Below, one piece after another: positions 8,809-17,463 of a DNA stretch of 64,000 nt. Position numbers and translations under genes: made by a program. Origin of the DNA: Phycisphaerales bacterium AB-hyl4 (lineage in GTDB: Bacteria > Planctomycetota > Phycisphaerae > Phycisphaerales > Phycisphaeraceae). Every line of letters starts with the position of its first letter. The stretch's first letter is position 1. The stretch covers positions 18,328 through 82,327 of the forward strand of contig JBGUBD010000017.1 in NCBI GenBank assembly GCA_041821185.1, written 5' to 3'. The notes below the pieces were generated by a model that saw nothing but the letters and a program-made list of their open reading frames with translations, did no database searches and was not told where the DNA came from.

Positions 8809-9837
8809 ATGCGAATAGTGATCGGCCTGATGGCCATGACGCTTGCCTTCAGCAGCGGATGCGCGACGCACCCGACCGCCGAACCCCGCTCGGCCATGCC
8901 CACGCCGGGCACGCAGGCCTACCAGCGGGCGGGCGATGAAATCGTCGTCGCCGGCCAGTTGTTTCACACCGGCACGCCCGTAGTGCTCTGGATGGACCCC
9001 GGCGGCTACGACGCCTACCGCGTCGAGCGACGGTTCGTCCCCTACGACCAGGCCTCGTGGGAAGCGTCCGCGGAAAAGCTGAACTGGCCCAACCGTTACG
9101 GCCTCCGCCGCCGCGACAACTGGCCCGCCGAGACGCTCGAACAGATCCGCGGCGGCGGCTGGGATCTACCCCTCCTGCAAGACGTCGTCGACCAATTCGT
9201 CATTCACTACGACGCCTCGGGCACCAGCCGACACTGCTTCAACATCCTGCACGACCATCGCGGCCTGAGCGCCCACTTCCTGCTCGACCTCGATGGCACG
9301 ATCTACCAGACGCTCGACCTCAAAGAACGCGCCTGGCACGCCAGCGTCGCCAACGACCGCTCCGTCGGCATCGAGATCGCCAATATCGGCGCCTACACCC
9401 CCGGCCGAGACGAGCCGCTCCAACGCTGGTACGGCACCGACGAAACCGGCCAACCTTATATCACCATCCCCGAAGCCCACGGCGACGGCGGCATCCGCAC
9501 GCCCGACTTCGTCGGCCGACCGGCTCGCAGCGAGCCCATCTACGGCTCGATCAACGGCCGCGACCTCAAACAATATGACCTGACCCCCGAACAATACGAA
9601 GCACTCATCAAACTCACCGCAGCCCTATGGGAAATCTTCCCCAACATGGCAGACGACGTGCCGCGCGATGACGCAGGCGAGATGATTTTCGACCGCCCCC
9701 TGACCGCCGACGAACTCGCGACGTTTCGCGGACTGCTCGGCCATCACCACGTCACATCCGGCAAGGTCGACCCTGGCCCGGCGTTTCAATGGGACCACGT
9801 GCTCAACGAAGCACGCAAGCACCACCGCGACCGCTGA
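8809..9837 (+). CDS. N-acetylmuramoyl-L-alanine amidase (Amidase_2), probable lipoprotein
   Basis: A 342-residue secreted amidase. The N-terminus (MRIVIGLMAMTLAFSSGC) is a signal peptide with a lipobox-like Cys18, though the box is not canonical. The Amidase_2/PGRP-type zinc domain runs from ~125 to 320: VIHYDASGTSRHCFNILHD, LLDLDGTIYQTLDLKERAWHAS, then SVGIEIANIGAY, and HHHVTSGKVDPGPAF near the C-terminus supplying the last ligands. These enzymes cut the bond between MurNAc and L-Ala in peptidoglycan. A GGAG site lies 8 bases before the ATG. It acts in the periplasm, in wall turnover or recycling. Confidence 0.88.
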   Translation: MRIVIGLMAMTLAFSSGCATHPTAEPRSAMPTPGTQAYQRAGDEIVVAGQLFHTGTPVVLWMDPGGYDAYRVERRFVPYDQASWEASAEKLNWPNRYGLRRRDNWPAETLEQIRGGGWDLPLLQDVVDQFVIHYDASGTSRHCFNILHDHRGLSAHFLLDLDGTIYQTLDLKERAWHASVANDRSVGIEIANIGAYTPGRDEPLQRWYGTDETGQPYITIPEAHGDGGIRTPDFVGRPARSEPIYGSINGRDLKQYDLTPEQYEALIKLTAALWEIFPNMADDVPRDDAGEMIFDRPLTADELATFRGLLGHHHVTSGKVDPGPAFQWDHVLNEARKHHRDR

Positions 9838-9857
9838 CGCCACTGCTGACGCTGGAT

Positions 9858-10559
9858 TCAGCCGTTCTCCAACACCCACTGCACCGCGTGGCGGACGAGT
9901 TCGTTGTTGTTTTCGAGGTTGAGCTTGGTCTTGATGTGTTCGCGATGGGTTTCGATGGTCTTGGGGCTGAGGTGCAGACTCTTGGCGATCTGCTTCGTGG
10001 TCTTGCCCTGGCCGATCATTTCGAAAACTTCGAGTTCGCGGTCGGAGAGGGTGTCGATGGGCGAGTCGCCGGCCCGGCCGTCGTTTCGCATCATCCGCTG
10101 GAGCACGCGTTCGGTGATCGGGCCCGAAAGATAGATTCGCCCGGTGAGGATCTGACGGATCGCTTCGATGATACGATCCGTGCCTTCGGATTTGTTGATG
10201 TAGCCCATCGCACCGGCGCGAAGGGCGCGCTCGGCGTAAAGCAGCTCATCGTGCATCGAGGAGACGAGCATTTTCGTCTGACTGCCCTCGGCCTTGACCT
10301 GCTTGATCAGCTCCAGGCCGTTGCCGCCGCCGAGGCTGATGTCGATCACCGCCACATCGGGCTGGTGCTTGCGAATCGCATCGAGCGCATCCGCCGCGTT
10401 GGAAGCCTTTTCGCAGACCTCCAGCCCTGTCGTGTCATCGATCAGTTGCGCCAGACCATGCCGAACGATCGGATGGTCGTCCACAATCAAAATAGTGGCA
10501 TTGCCCGCATCACGATTCAAAAAACTGGAGCCTGTGGTGCTGGGTGTGTCGGTGGTCAT
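9858..10559 (-). CDS. NarL/FixJ-type response regulator
   Basis: A 233-residue two-domain regulator. The receiver domain (~18-135) has the acidic pair (IVDDHPIVR), the phospho-acceptor Asp in VAVIDISLGGGNGLELI, and Lys in YINKSEG. The C-terminal LuxR-type helix-turn-helix (~165-230) carries LSDRELEVFEMIGQGKTTKQIAKSLHLSPKTIETHREHIK. It begins 7 bases after the stop of the hybrid histidine kinase gene, so the two are almost certainly a cognate pair in one transcript. A longer frame starting at 10595 would overlap the kinase; ATG 10559 fits the usual N-terminus better. Confidence 0.9.
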   Translation of the reverse strand: MTTDTPSTTGSSFLNRDAGNATILIVDDHPIVRHGLAQLIDDTTGLEVCEKASNAADALDAIRKHQPDVAVIDISLGGGNGLELIKQVKAEGSQTKMLVSSMHDELLYAERALRAGAMGYINKSEGTDRIIEAIRQILTGRIYLSGPITERVLQRMMRNDGRAGDSPIDTLSDRELEVFEMIGQGKTTKQIAKSLHLSPKTIETHREHIKTKLNLENNNELVRHAVQWVLENG

Positions 10560-10566
10560 GGCGAAT

Positions 10567-13500
10567 TCACTTTTCTCGAAAGGTACATCGAACACAAGTG
10601 CCGCCCTGGTCGCGCGGCTCCACGGAAAGGTCGGCGCCGATCACCGACGCGCGATGATGCATGATTCGAAGTCCGATTCCCTCCATCTTTATAGCGTCGT
10701 CCGGCATCCCGCAGCCATCGTCAGCCACAAGAATCTCAAAACGCGCCTGTTCATCCCGCGCCAGACAAACTTCGATCCGACTCGGCTGGGCGTGTTTCAC
10801 CGCGTTACGCATCGCCTCCTGAACAACGCGAAACAAGTGATTCGTAGCATGCCGTTCCAGTTTCGGGGCCTCTGTCCGGGCATCCAACCGACATGCTATA
10901 CCATATTGTGCTTCGGTCGTGCGAACGAGTTCAGTCAGGGCTTCTACTAAGTCGCTCGAGTCAAGATCCACCGGATACAGCCCCCGAGCGACCGCGCGAA
11001 CGTTCTCCAACGCTCGGCGAAGCCCCTCCGCCAGCTCGTGCACACGCTCGGCCTCACCGCGGCCCTCTTCGCGCAACTGATTACGAAGATTTTGCGCCAT
11101 AAAGCTCAGTCCGGTCAACTCCTGTCCGAGGTTATCGTGCAATTCCTGCCCGATCCGCTGCTGTTCCCGCAGCGACAACTCCGTCAAAGCAGCGTCCAGA
11201 TCCTTCTGGTCGGTGATGTCCTGCGTGATGGCGATGGCGTATAGCGGGGCCCCCGTCCGGTCCCGGATGAGCGAGGCGTTGCATTGCACCCAGATCGCCC
11301 GGCCGTCTTTGTGCACCAGGCGCTTTTGCATGTCGTAGTACTCGGCCTCGCCGGTGAGCAGCTTGATGCAGCGATCCTCGGCGGTGCCACGCTCGTCTTC
11401 GTGCGTCAATTCATGGATGGTCAACTGGCGAAGCTGGGCTTCGTTGTAGCCGAGCATCTGCTGCATGGCCAGATTGGCCTCGGCCAGCTTGCCGTCGGGG
11501 TTGATCAGCGCGATGCCCAGTTGCGTGCTCTCGAACACTGCCCGGAACCGCTGCACGCTTTCGCCCAGCGCTTCCTCGGCCCGCCGACGTTCGGTGATGT
11601 CTTCCAGCGTGCCGAGCACCTGGGCGACCCCGCCCTCTTCTGTGCGGGTGAAGCCGGTGACCCGGGCTTCGAACCAACGCCAGTCCCCGTCGCTGTGGCG
11701 GAGTCGGTACTCGGCGTCGATTACCGTGCCGGCGGGCGCGTCGGCGAGCTGTTCGAGCAGTCGGCGGAACGCGGCCCGATCGTCTTCATGGAAAAGCTGC
11801 ACCAATTGACCGCGGTCCATCGCCTGAAGCTGAGCCTCGGTATAGCCGAGCATCGTGCGGACCTGCGAGTTGGCGTAGATGAGTTGGCTCTTGATCAGAT
11901 CGACGACGACAAACAGCAACGGGGCCGTGTCCGCGACCGAATTGATAAAGTGCTCGCTGTCGCGCAAGTGCTTCGCAGCGCGTTCGCGTTCGACCACTCG
12001 GCCAAGTTGTGTGCCGATCTGTGTCATCACTTCAATCAACCGATCATCAGGCTGGATATTGCGCTCTGAGAAAAACTCCAGCACCGCCACCACCTGGTCC
12101 CCCGCCCAGACCGGCAACGCCATTGCCGTCCGCACCGCCTGCTCCTGCGCACGCAGGGTGCGAATCAGCGGCTCTTCCGATTCATGCATGCTCCAAGCGG
12201 GTCGGCCAGTCTGATAGACACGGCCGACGAGACCGACCCCCCGGCGAATAGAACTGCGACGGACCGCCTCCGTCAGCGCCGAATCATCTTCGATCTGCTC
12301 CGCTGTGGCGCAGTCCAGCAGCAGCAGATTGTCCCCCTCCGCCTCGTCAGGGAGGAACGCCAGCCCCACCATCCAACCCCCCGTGCGACAGACCTGTTCG
12401 AGCACCTGACGCACCGCCGACGCCAGGCCGGAAGATTCGTTGGCCGCCGCCGTCGTCGTCTGCATCAGACGCAGCCAGGCGGTGCGCTGTTCGACGTTTT
12501 TCTCCAATTGCCGATTCAAATTTTTCAGTTCATCTTCAAAGGTCTTACGGGCCACGGCTTGCGAAAGGATGTGTGCAACCGACTGAATAAAATTCACATC
12601 TTCCTGCGTGAAGCGACGCGGCCGAACGCTGTGCACCCCCAGCACCCCGAACGGACGGTGGCTGCCCTGAATCACCACGCTCAAGCCGCTGATCACGCTG
12701 GCGTGGCGAAGCAGCGGCGGCCCCGAAAAACGCTGTTCATTGCCCAGGTCGTCAACCACCACCGGCGTGCCCACCGCCAGCGTATAGCCCGCCTGCGAGT
12801 CCAGCCCCGCATCCACGCGCGCATGCCCCACCATCCCCGGCTCCCACCCCACGCCCGACCGCAGCAACAACTCCATCCGCCCGGGCAACAGCTCCAGCAC
12901 CTTGGCGTACTCCACGCACAGCGTCCGCGCCACCGCCTTCGTCGCTTCGTCCATCAGCAGCTGAAGGTCCGTCCCCTCCAGCGCACGCTGGCCCAGCTCG
13001 GCGACCACGGCCTGCTGCGCGACGCGGCACTGGCTTTGATCGACCAGGTCGCGCAGGCGGGTCACATCGGTGAACGTGAGCACGACGCCTTCGATCCGGT
13101 TCTGAGCCGTGCGGTACGGCAGCACGCGCATCGTGTACCACGTGCCCGTCGCGGTGCGGATTTCTTTCTCCACCGGCGACAGCCGATCCAGCACCGCCGC
13201 GGCCTCGCCCAGCAGACTCTCGTCGGTCAGCCGCATCATCGCGCGGTTGATCGGCCGACCGCGATCGCTCGTCTCCAGCCCCAGCAGCCGCGCTGCCGAC
13301 GGGGTGAACCGCTTGATGCACAGGTCCGTGTCAAGAAACACGGTGGCGATGTCCGTGCTCGCGAGAAAATTGGAGATGTCATTGTTCGCCTGCTCCAGCT
13401 GGTCGACCTTTTCCTGCAACTGCGTGTTGAGCGAACGCAGCTCCTCGTTGAGCGACTGCAATTCTTCCTGCGAGGTTTCCAGTTCCTCGTTGGCCGACTG

Positions 13501-15039
13501 CAACTCCTCGTTCATCGACATGACCTGTTCGTTGGAGCTGCGCAACTGGTCGTTGGAGCATTCGAACTGGTCGATGGTGGCCTGGAGGTCCTCGCGGACG
13601 ATGCTCAGCTCGTGTTCGAGTTGGGCAATCGTGTGCTTGCGGTCGAGGTCAGAGCCATCGCCATCGCCGTCGCCGTCGGCCGAGGGGGAGTGGCTGCCAG
13701 TGGAGAAGGCGTCTTCGAAAACCACCATCAGCACAGGCGCGTCGGCGGTGGTGTCCTGATTCACCGGGCGAACCGTCATGCGCACCAGGCTTGAGCCGGC
13801 GCTGGTCGCGGCGGTGACGGCCACGGGCCGACGGGTCTGAAGCGTTTCGTGCACGCCAGCTCGGAGCCGGTGTTGCGCCGGCTCGTCGAGCATGCTCAGG
13901 AGGTTGAGGCTTGGCTCGCCTTCGGGCAGGTGCAGGTAGCGGCGCGTCGGGCCATGCAGATGCAGGATCTCGTACTGCCCGTTGATCGCGACGCATGCCG
14001 GAGCGTACTCCTGCATCACGATCCGCCGAATGGTTTCGCCCAGGTTGCTGTGACTCTCGACACGGCGTGGGGGCGTCGGCCGCGTGTGCGTACGCTCCGC
14101 ACCGGTCAGTACCGGAAAGGCGGCGGGCTGTCGGCGGGCGGCGGGCAGCTTGTGGTACACCCGGCGTTCGTCGGCGACCGGGGCGAACAGCTCGCGCTTA
14201 CGGCCGACGCTTTCCGAATGGCCCAACACGAGGTAGCCCTCGTCCGCGATCGCCATGTGAAACAGCGACAGCAGCCGAGCCTGGATGTCCGGCTCCAGGT
14301 AGATCATCAGGTTTCGGCAGCAGATCAGGTTCAGCCGAAGGAACGGCGGATCGGTCAGCAGGTTTTGCGGCGCGAAGACGATCGATTCGCGAAGCGACTT
14401 ACGCACCCGGTACGTGCGGTCCGGCTGCTTGTGGAAGAATCGCTGTAGCCGATGTTCGTCAATGTCGGTCGAAATCTCGTTGGGGTATCGGCCGGCGCGG
14501 GCGAATTCCAGCGCCCGGCGGTCGATGTCGGTGGCGAACACCTGCAACTGCGACGCCGCCTTGTCGCCTAACGCTTCGTGAAACAGCATCGCGAGCGTGT
14601 AGGCCTCTTCCCCGGTGGCGCAGCCGGGCACCCAGACGCGGATCGGCGGGGCGTTGGCGGAACGCTGTTTGACGATGTCGGGAATCGCCTGTTCTTCGAG
14701 AATGCGGAACGTCTCCGGCTCGCGGAAAAACGCCGTGACGCTGATCAGCAGATCCTGAAGCAAACGCTGCGCCTCATCCGGCCGCTGCTCAAGCAGGTGG
14801 ACGTAGCCGGCAAGGTCCGACGTGCAAGCCAGGGCCATCCGCCTTTCGATCCGTCGGCGAATCATGCTCTTCTTATAAGGCCGAAAGTCGCAGCCCGTGA
14901 CGTTGCAAACCTGCTCCAGCACACAATTGAACAACTGGTCGACATCGGTCGTGCCCTCCGCAGCGCGTGACGCATCGATCGATGAATCGATCGGTGACGC
15001 ATCGTCTCGCGTTGGTGGAGAAGGTTCACGCTCAGTCAT
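10567..15039 (-). CDS. CheR-PAS-GAF-PAS sensor histidine kinase (HisKA_3 type)
   Basis: A giant 1490-residue signalling protein. The domains in order are: CheR N-terminal all-alpha (~35-115), CheR SAM-dependent methyltransferase with VPGCATGEEAYTLA at 137-150, a long coiled coil (~465-545, repeating NEELQS/LNEEL), a PAS domain (~550-660), two GAF-like regions (~690-850 and ~880-1030), two further PAS domains (~1040-1260), and a NarL-type HisKA_3 dimerisation domain with the phospho-acceptor His in QELHDNLGQ, followed by an HATPase_c domain (NAVKHA ... DDGCGMP). CheB/CheR-PAS kinases are known, but the CheB methylesterase domain is missing here. The protein is soluble, with no membrane segment. 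It pairs with the response regulator immediately downstream. ATG 15039 is preferred to 15057. Confidence 0.9.
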   Translation of the reverse strand: MTEREPSPPTRDDASPIDSSIDASRAAEGTTDVDQLFNCVLEQVCNVTGCDFRPYKKSMIRRRIERRMALACTSDLAGYVHLLEQRPDEAQRLLQDLLISVTAFFREPETFRILEEQAIPDIVKQRSANAPPIRVWVPGCATGEEAYTLAMLFHEALGDKAASQLQVFATDIDRRALEFARAGRYPNEISTDIDEHRLQRFFHKQPDRTYRVRKSLRESIVFAPQNLLTDPPFLRLNLICCRNLMIYLEPDIQARLLSLFHMAIADEGYLVLGHSESVGRKRELFAPVADERRVYHKLPAARRQPAAFPVLTGAERTHTRPTPPRRVESHSNLGETIRRIVMQEYAPACVAINGQYEILHLHGPTRRYLHLPEGEPSLNLLSMLDEPAQHRLRAGVHETLQTRRPVAVTAATSAGSSLVRMTVRPVNQDTTADAPVLMVVFEDAFSTGSHSPSADGDGDGDGSDLDRKHTIAQLEHELSIVREDLQATIDQFECSNDQLRSSNEQVMSMNEELQSANEELETSQEELQSLNEELRSLNTQLQEKVDQLEQANNDISNFLASTDIATVFLDTDLCIKRFTPSAARLLGLETSDRGRPINRAMMRLTDESLLGEAAAVLDRLSPVEKEIRTATGTWYTMRVLPYRTAQNRIEGVVLTFTDVTRLRDLVDQSQCRVAQQAVVAELGQRALEGTDLQLLMDEATKAVARTLCVEYAKVLELLPGRMELLLRSGVGWEPGMVGHARVDAGLDSQAGYTLAVGTPVVVDDLGNEQRFSGPPLLRHASVISGLSVVIQGSHRPFGVLGVHSVRPRRFTQEDVNFIQSVAHILSQAVARKTFEDELKNLNRQLEKNVEQRTAWLRLMQTTTAAANESSGLASAVRQVLEQVCRTGGWMVGLAFLPDEAEGDNLLLLDCATAEQIEDDSALTEAVRRSSIRRGVGLVGRVYQTGRPAWSMHESEEPLIRTLRAQEQAVRTAMALPVWAGDQVVAVLEFFSERNIQPDDRLIEVMTQIGTQLGRVVERERAAKHLRDSEHFINSVADTAPLLFVVVDLIKSQLIYANSQVRTMLGYTEAQLQAMDRGQLVQLFHEDDRAAFRRLLEQLADAPAGTVIDAEYRLRHSDGDWRWFEARVTGFTRTEEGGVAQVLGTLEDITERRRAEEALGESVQRFRAVFESTQLGIALINPDGKLAEANLAMQQMLGYNEAQLRQLTIHELTHEDERGTAEDRCIKLLTGEAEYYDMQKRLVHKDGRAIWVQCNASLIRDRTGAPLYAIAITQDITDQKDLDAALTELSLREQQRIGQELHDNLGQELTGLSFMAQNLRNQLREEGRGEAERVHELAEGLRRALENVRAVARGLYPVDLDSSDLVEALTELVRTTEAQYGIACRLDARTEAPKLERHATNHLFRVVQEAMRNAVKHAQPSRIEVCLARDEQARFEILVADDGCGMPDDAIKMEGIGLRIMHHRASVIGADLSVEPRDQGGTCVRCTFREK

Positions 15040-15692
15040 GATCAGTGTTCCGTGCAAAAAACCACGCCGAGGCCGGGCTCAGCGTCGAAACAGCGAGGTG
15101 GCAAGGCTGCGGACCAAACATGCCAAAATCAGGTGGCACAATATGAGTCCACCCGGCGTCCATTTTGATGTCGAAAATGAAGCCCCTCTACATCTCAACA
15201 TGGAGTATCCGGGTCATCTGGCAATCCGACGCTTTTTCCAACGTCGGGGGCGGTGTCGCGATCCAGCACAGCAAAGATCTACTAGCGACCGCAAGTGCCA
15301 GTGGCGAGCGACATCTGCCAGTGGCGAGCGACATCATAGTTTCTCCAGATTGCCTTGGCTTCTCCATTTCACAAAAAAATTCAAGTTTTAATGGCTGTTT
15401 AACCGTGGTACGGATGGGGTAAATCATTTGTGTTATGTGCTTTGGGGCGTTTTTCCAGCTTAAGGGTAGGTAAGTATCCGCGTTAGCCTATGGGGTTTTG
15501 CGTGGAGCAGGCTAAGGAAAAGGTAGGGCAGTGCATCTGTGTGATGCCCAAGGCAGGTTCAGCCCAAATGCCCCGCCTCAAGCTTCATGTTTAGCCCCTG
15601 CGGCCACGCAGTGCGCCCTGCCTTGCGGCCAGACGCGATCACCCGGAGCAAGTGATCGATGACATTGACGTTGCGGGGGCAGATCGCCGATC
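15040..15692. other. Long, locally AT-rich spacer with a 20-bp tandem duplication
   Basis: No convincing gene was found. The stretch 15150-15470 is more AT-rich than its neighbours. It contains an exact tandem duplication of a 20-base unit (TGCCAGTGGCGAGCGACATC) at 15296-15335. Short frames on both strands have no ribosome sites or recognisable domains. It probably holds the promoters of the divergent kinase and subtilase genes, and may include decayed sequence. Confidence 0.5.
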
Positions 15693-17120
15693 ATGAAGCA
15701 GGATATGAGTTACCCGATCTGGCGATGGTGTTGCAACGGCTGGACGCTGACACTGCTGCTGAGCGCAGCGGCGGTGGTGTGGGCGCTCTGGTCGCCGCTG
15801 CCCCGCGCCAGCCTTGCTGAGCAGGCGGAGGCCGTCGAGTCGGCCCCGCCCGATCGCGCGGAACTGGCTGGCTTCACCCAGGCCGAGCGCCGCCTCGGCG
15901 ATGATGCCCCGACCGGCGCGGGCATCGTCCTCGGCCACGTTGAGGGCGACCCCGGCCAGTACCTGCCTCGCGTTGACCACCACCGCTACCGCCGCATCGA
16001 CCTCCGCCCACGCTCCGGCGAGTCCGAACCCCTCAGCCATACCGACGCCACCGCCCGCATCATCTACGGCCCGCAAGGCCTCGCCCACGGCATCCGCGAA
16101 GTGCACCACTTCTCCAGCCCGCACTGGCTTGGCGGCGGCTACCTCCGCGCCGGCCAAAGCCAACCGCCCGCCGACGACCGCCCGCGCGTGTTCAATCACT
16201 CGTGGATCGGCAACGACTCGGGCATGAACCCCGCGCAGACCGCCCACATCCTCCGACGCATCGACTACGCCATCGACCGCCACGGCGTTGTGATGAGCGT
16301 CGGCGTCAACAACAACCGCAACAGCCGTGTGCCGGGCCTGCTGGCCAGTGCCTACAACGTCATCGCTGTGGGCCTGGCTGACGGTGCTTCGAGCAGCGGC
16401 GGGACGAACATTGAAGTCGAAGGCCGAGCCAAGCCCGACATCGTCGCCCCGGGGACTCGCACGAGCTACTCGACCCCCGTGGTTACCGCCGCGGTCGCCC
16501 GCATGCTCGAAGCGGCGGGCAAGCTGCCGGAGCACGCCGAGTCCGCCCGTCGGCCGGAGACGATCAAGGCGCTGCTGATGGCCGGGGCGACCAAGCCGTG
16601 GAACTGGCGGCAGCGCGACGGGCAGGTGCTCGACGATCGGCTGGGCGCGGGCGTGGTCCATCTGGACAACGCGCTTCGCATCCTCGAAGCCGGCCGAGCC
16701 AAGCCCAACGAGGTCCGCTCCGGATCAGGCTGGGACTTGCGGATGATCCAGCCCGGCGGCAGGGCGATCTATCGTCTGGACCTCGACGAGCCGGTGGAAG
16801 AGCTCTCGATCATGCTCACCTGGCACCGCCGCATCGACGGCCGAACCGTCCCCCACCCCACCACGGGCCAGCCCGCCTGGGTCGACACGCCGGCGCTCGC
16901 CCGGTTCGACCTGCGGGTGGTGCACGCGGGCGATGAGGGCTCGCGCCTGCTGGCGGACAGTCTGTCCGAAATCGACAACGTGCAGCACGTCCACCTCACC
17001 GACGCGCCGGCGGGCGACTATCACCTGGTCGTTTCAAGACGGGAAGGCGGCCCGGCTGCCCCCTGGCCTGTGGCAATCGCCTGGCGTGCGGGCGAACGAG
17101 TGCCCTATCCGGGCGATTGA
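15693..17120 (+). CDS. Membrane-anchored S8 (subtilisin-like) serine peptidase homologue
   Basis: A 475-residue protein with one N-terminal hydrophobic anchor (~16-36) and a subtilase-like domain (~70-290). The catalytic Ser region is GTRTSYSTPVVTAAVARML (Ser258), the oxyanion Asn area is VVMSVGVNNN (~200-208), and the His position fits LSHTDATARIIYG (His116). Where subtilases have Asp in the first strand (the xxDTG motif), this protein reads GAGIVLGHVEG, so the canonical Asp is not evident. The C-terminal ~130 residues form a beta-rich domain. It probably acts outside the cytoplasmic membrane. It may be a true but divergent peptidase or a non-catalytic homologue. The start could also be ATG 15705. 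Confidence 0.78.
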   Translation: MKQDMSYPIWRWCCNGWTLTLLLSAAAVVWALWSPLPRASLAEQAEAVESAPPDRAELAGFTQAERRLGDDAPTGAGIVLGHVEGDPGQYLPRVDHHRYRRIDLRPRSGESEPLSHTDATARIIYGPQGLAHGIREVHHFSSPHWLGGGYLRAGQSQPPADDRPRVFNHSWIGNDSGMNPAQTAHILRRIDYAIDRHGVVMSVGVNNNRNSRVPGLLASAYNVIAVGLADGASSSGGTNIEVEGRAKPDIVAPGTRTSYSTPVVTAAVARMLEAAGKLPEHAESARRPETIKALLMAGATKPWNWRQRDGQVLDDRLGAGVVHLDNALRILEAGRAKPNEVRSGSGWDLRMIQPGGRAIYRLDLDEPVEELSIMLTWHRRIDGRTVPHPTTGQPAWVDTPALARFDLRVVHAGDEGSRLLADSLSEIDNVQHVHLTDAPAGDYHLVVSRREGGPAAPWPVAIAWRAGERVPYPGD

Positions 17121-17463
17121 GGTTCAATCGCCTTGCCAAGGGCCGCTTAAATGATGCTACGGATGACCCATCAAACTCGGGCTCTGTGTGTGAGGCCGAC
17201 GCCCACGACTTGAAGCCGTGGGCGTCCTGGTCGACCCGAGATGGGGGAACCGGCTCAATTCAACAAAATGAAAATGTCGTGCAAACGATGATGTTCGGCT
17301 GCGTCTTTTAGAACGTGGGAACGGTGCCACTGGTGGCAAGCCACCAGTGGTACGCATTCAGCTTTTTACACACATTCTAAGAGACTCTATAGAGATATGG
17401 ATTCGCATCGTGGGTCGCGGGGCTCTCGACGCGACCCGTGCAAGGCGGTAGGGGTGATGCCGA
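17121..17463. other. Spacer with composite repeat and a second hairpin
   Basis: No gene was seen. It carries the composite repeat at 17158-17226 and a perfect hairpin CCACTGGTGGC/GCCACCAGTGG with AA loop at 17327-17350, probably another dispersed palindrome. The stretch just before 17464 should contain the promoter of the sigma-fusion gene. Confidence 0.6.
17158..17226. repeat. Composite dispersed repeat, copy 2
   Basis: TACGGAT, then CATCAAACTCGGGCTCTG, then a GACGCCCACG...CGTGGGCGTC hairpin. It has the same architecture as 5288-5358. Confidence 0.8.

Noticed and set aside
12184-13794. 536-codon plus-strand frame inside the hybrid kinase gene
   Set aside because: Composition is typical of an antisense shadow; the minus-strand frame carries all the domains.
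15639-16661. 340-codon minus-strand frame over the subtilase gene
   Set aside because: No recognisable domain; low-complexity Ala/Val/Gly/Asp content as expected from antisense of a GC-rich gene.
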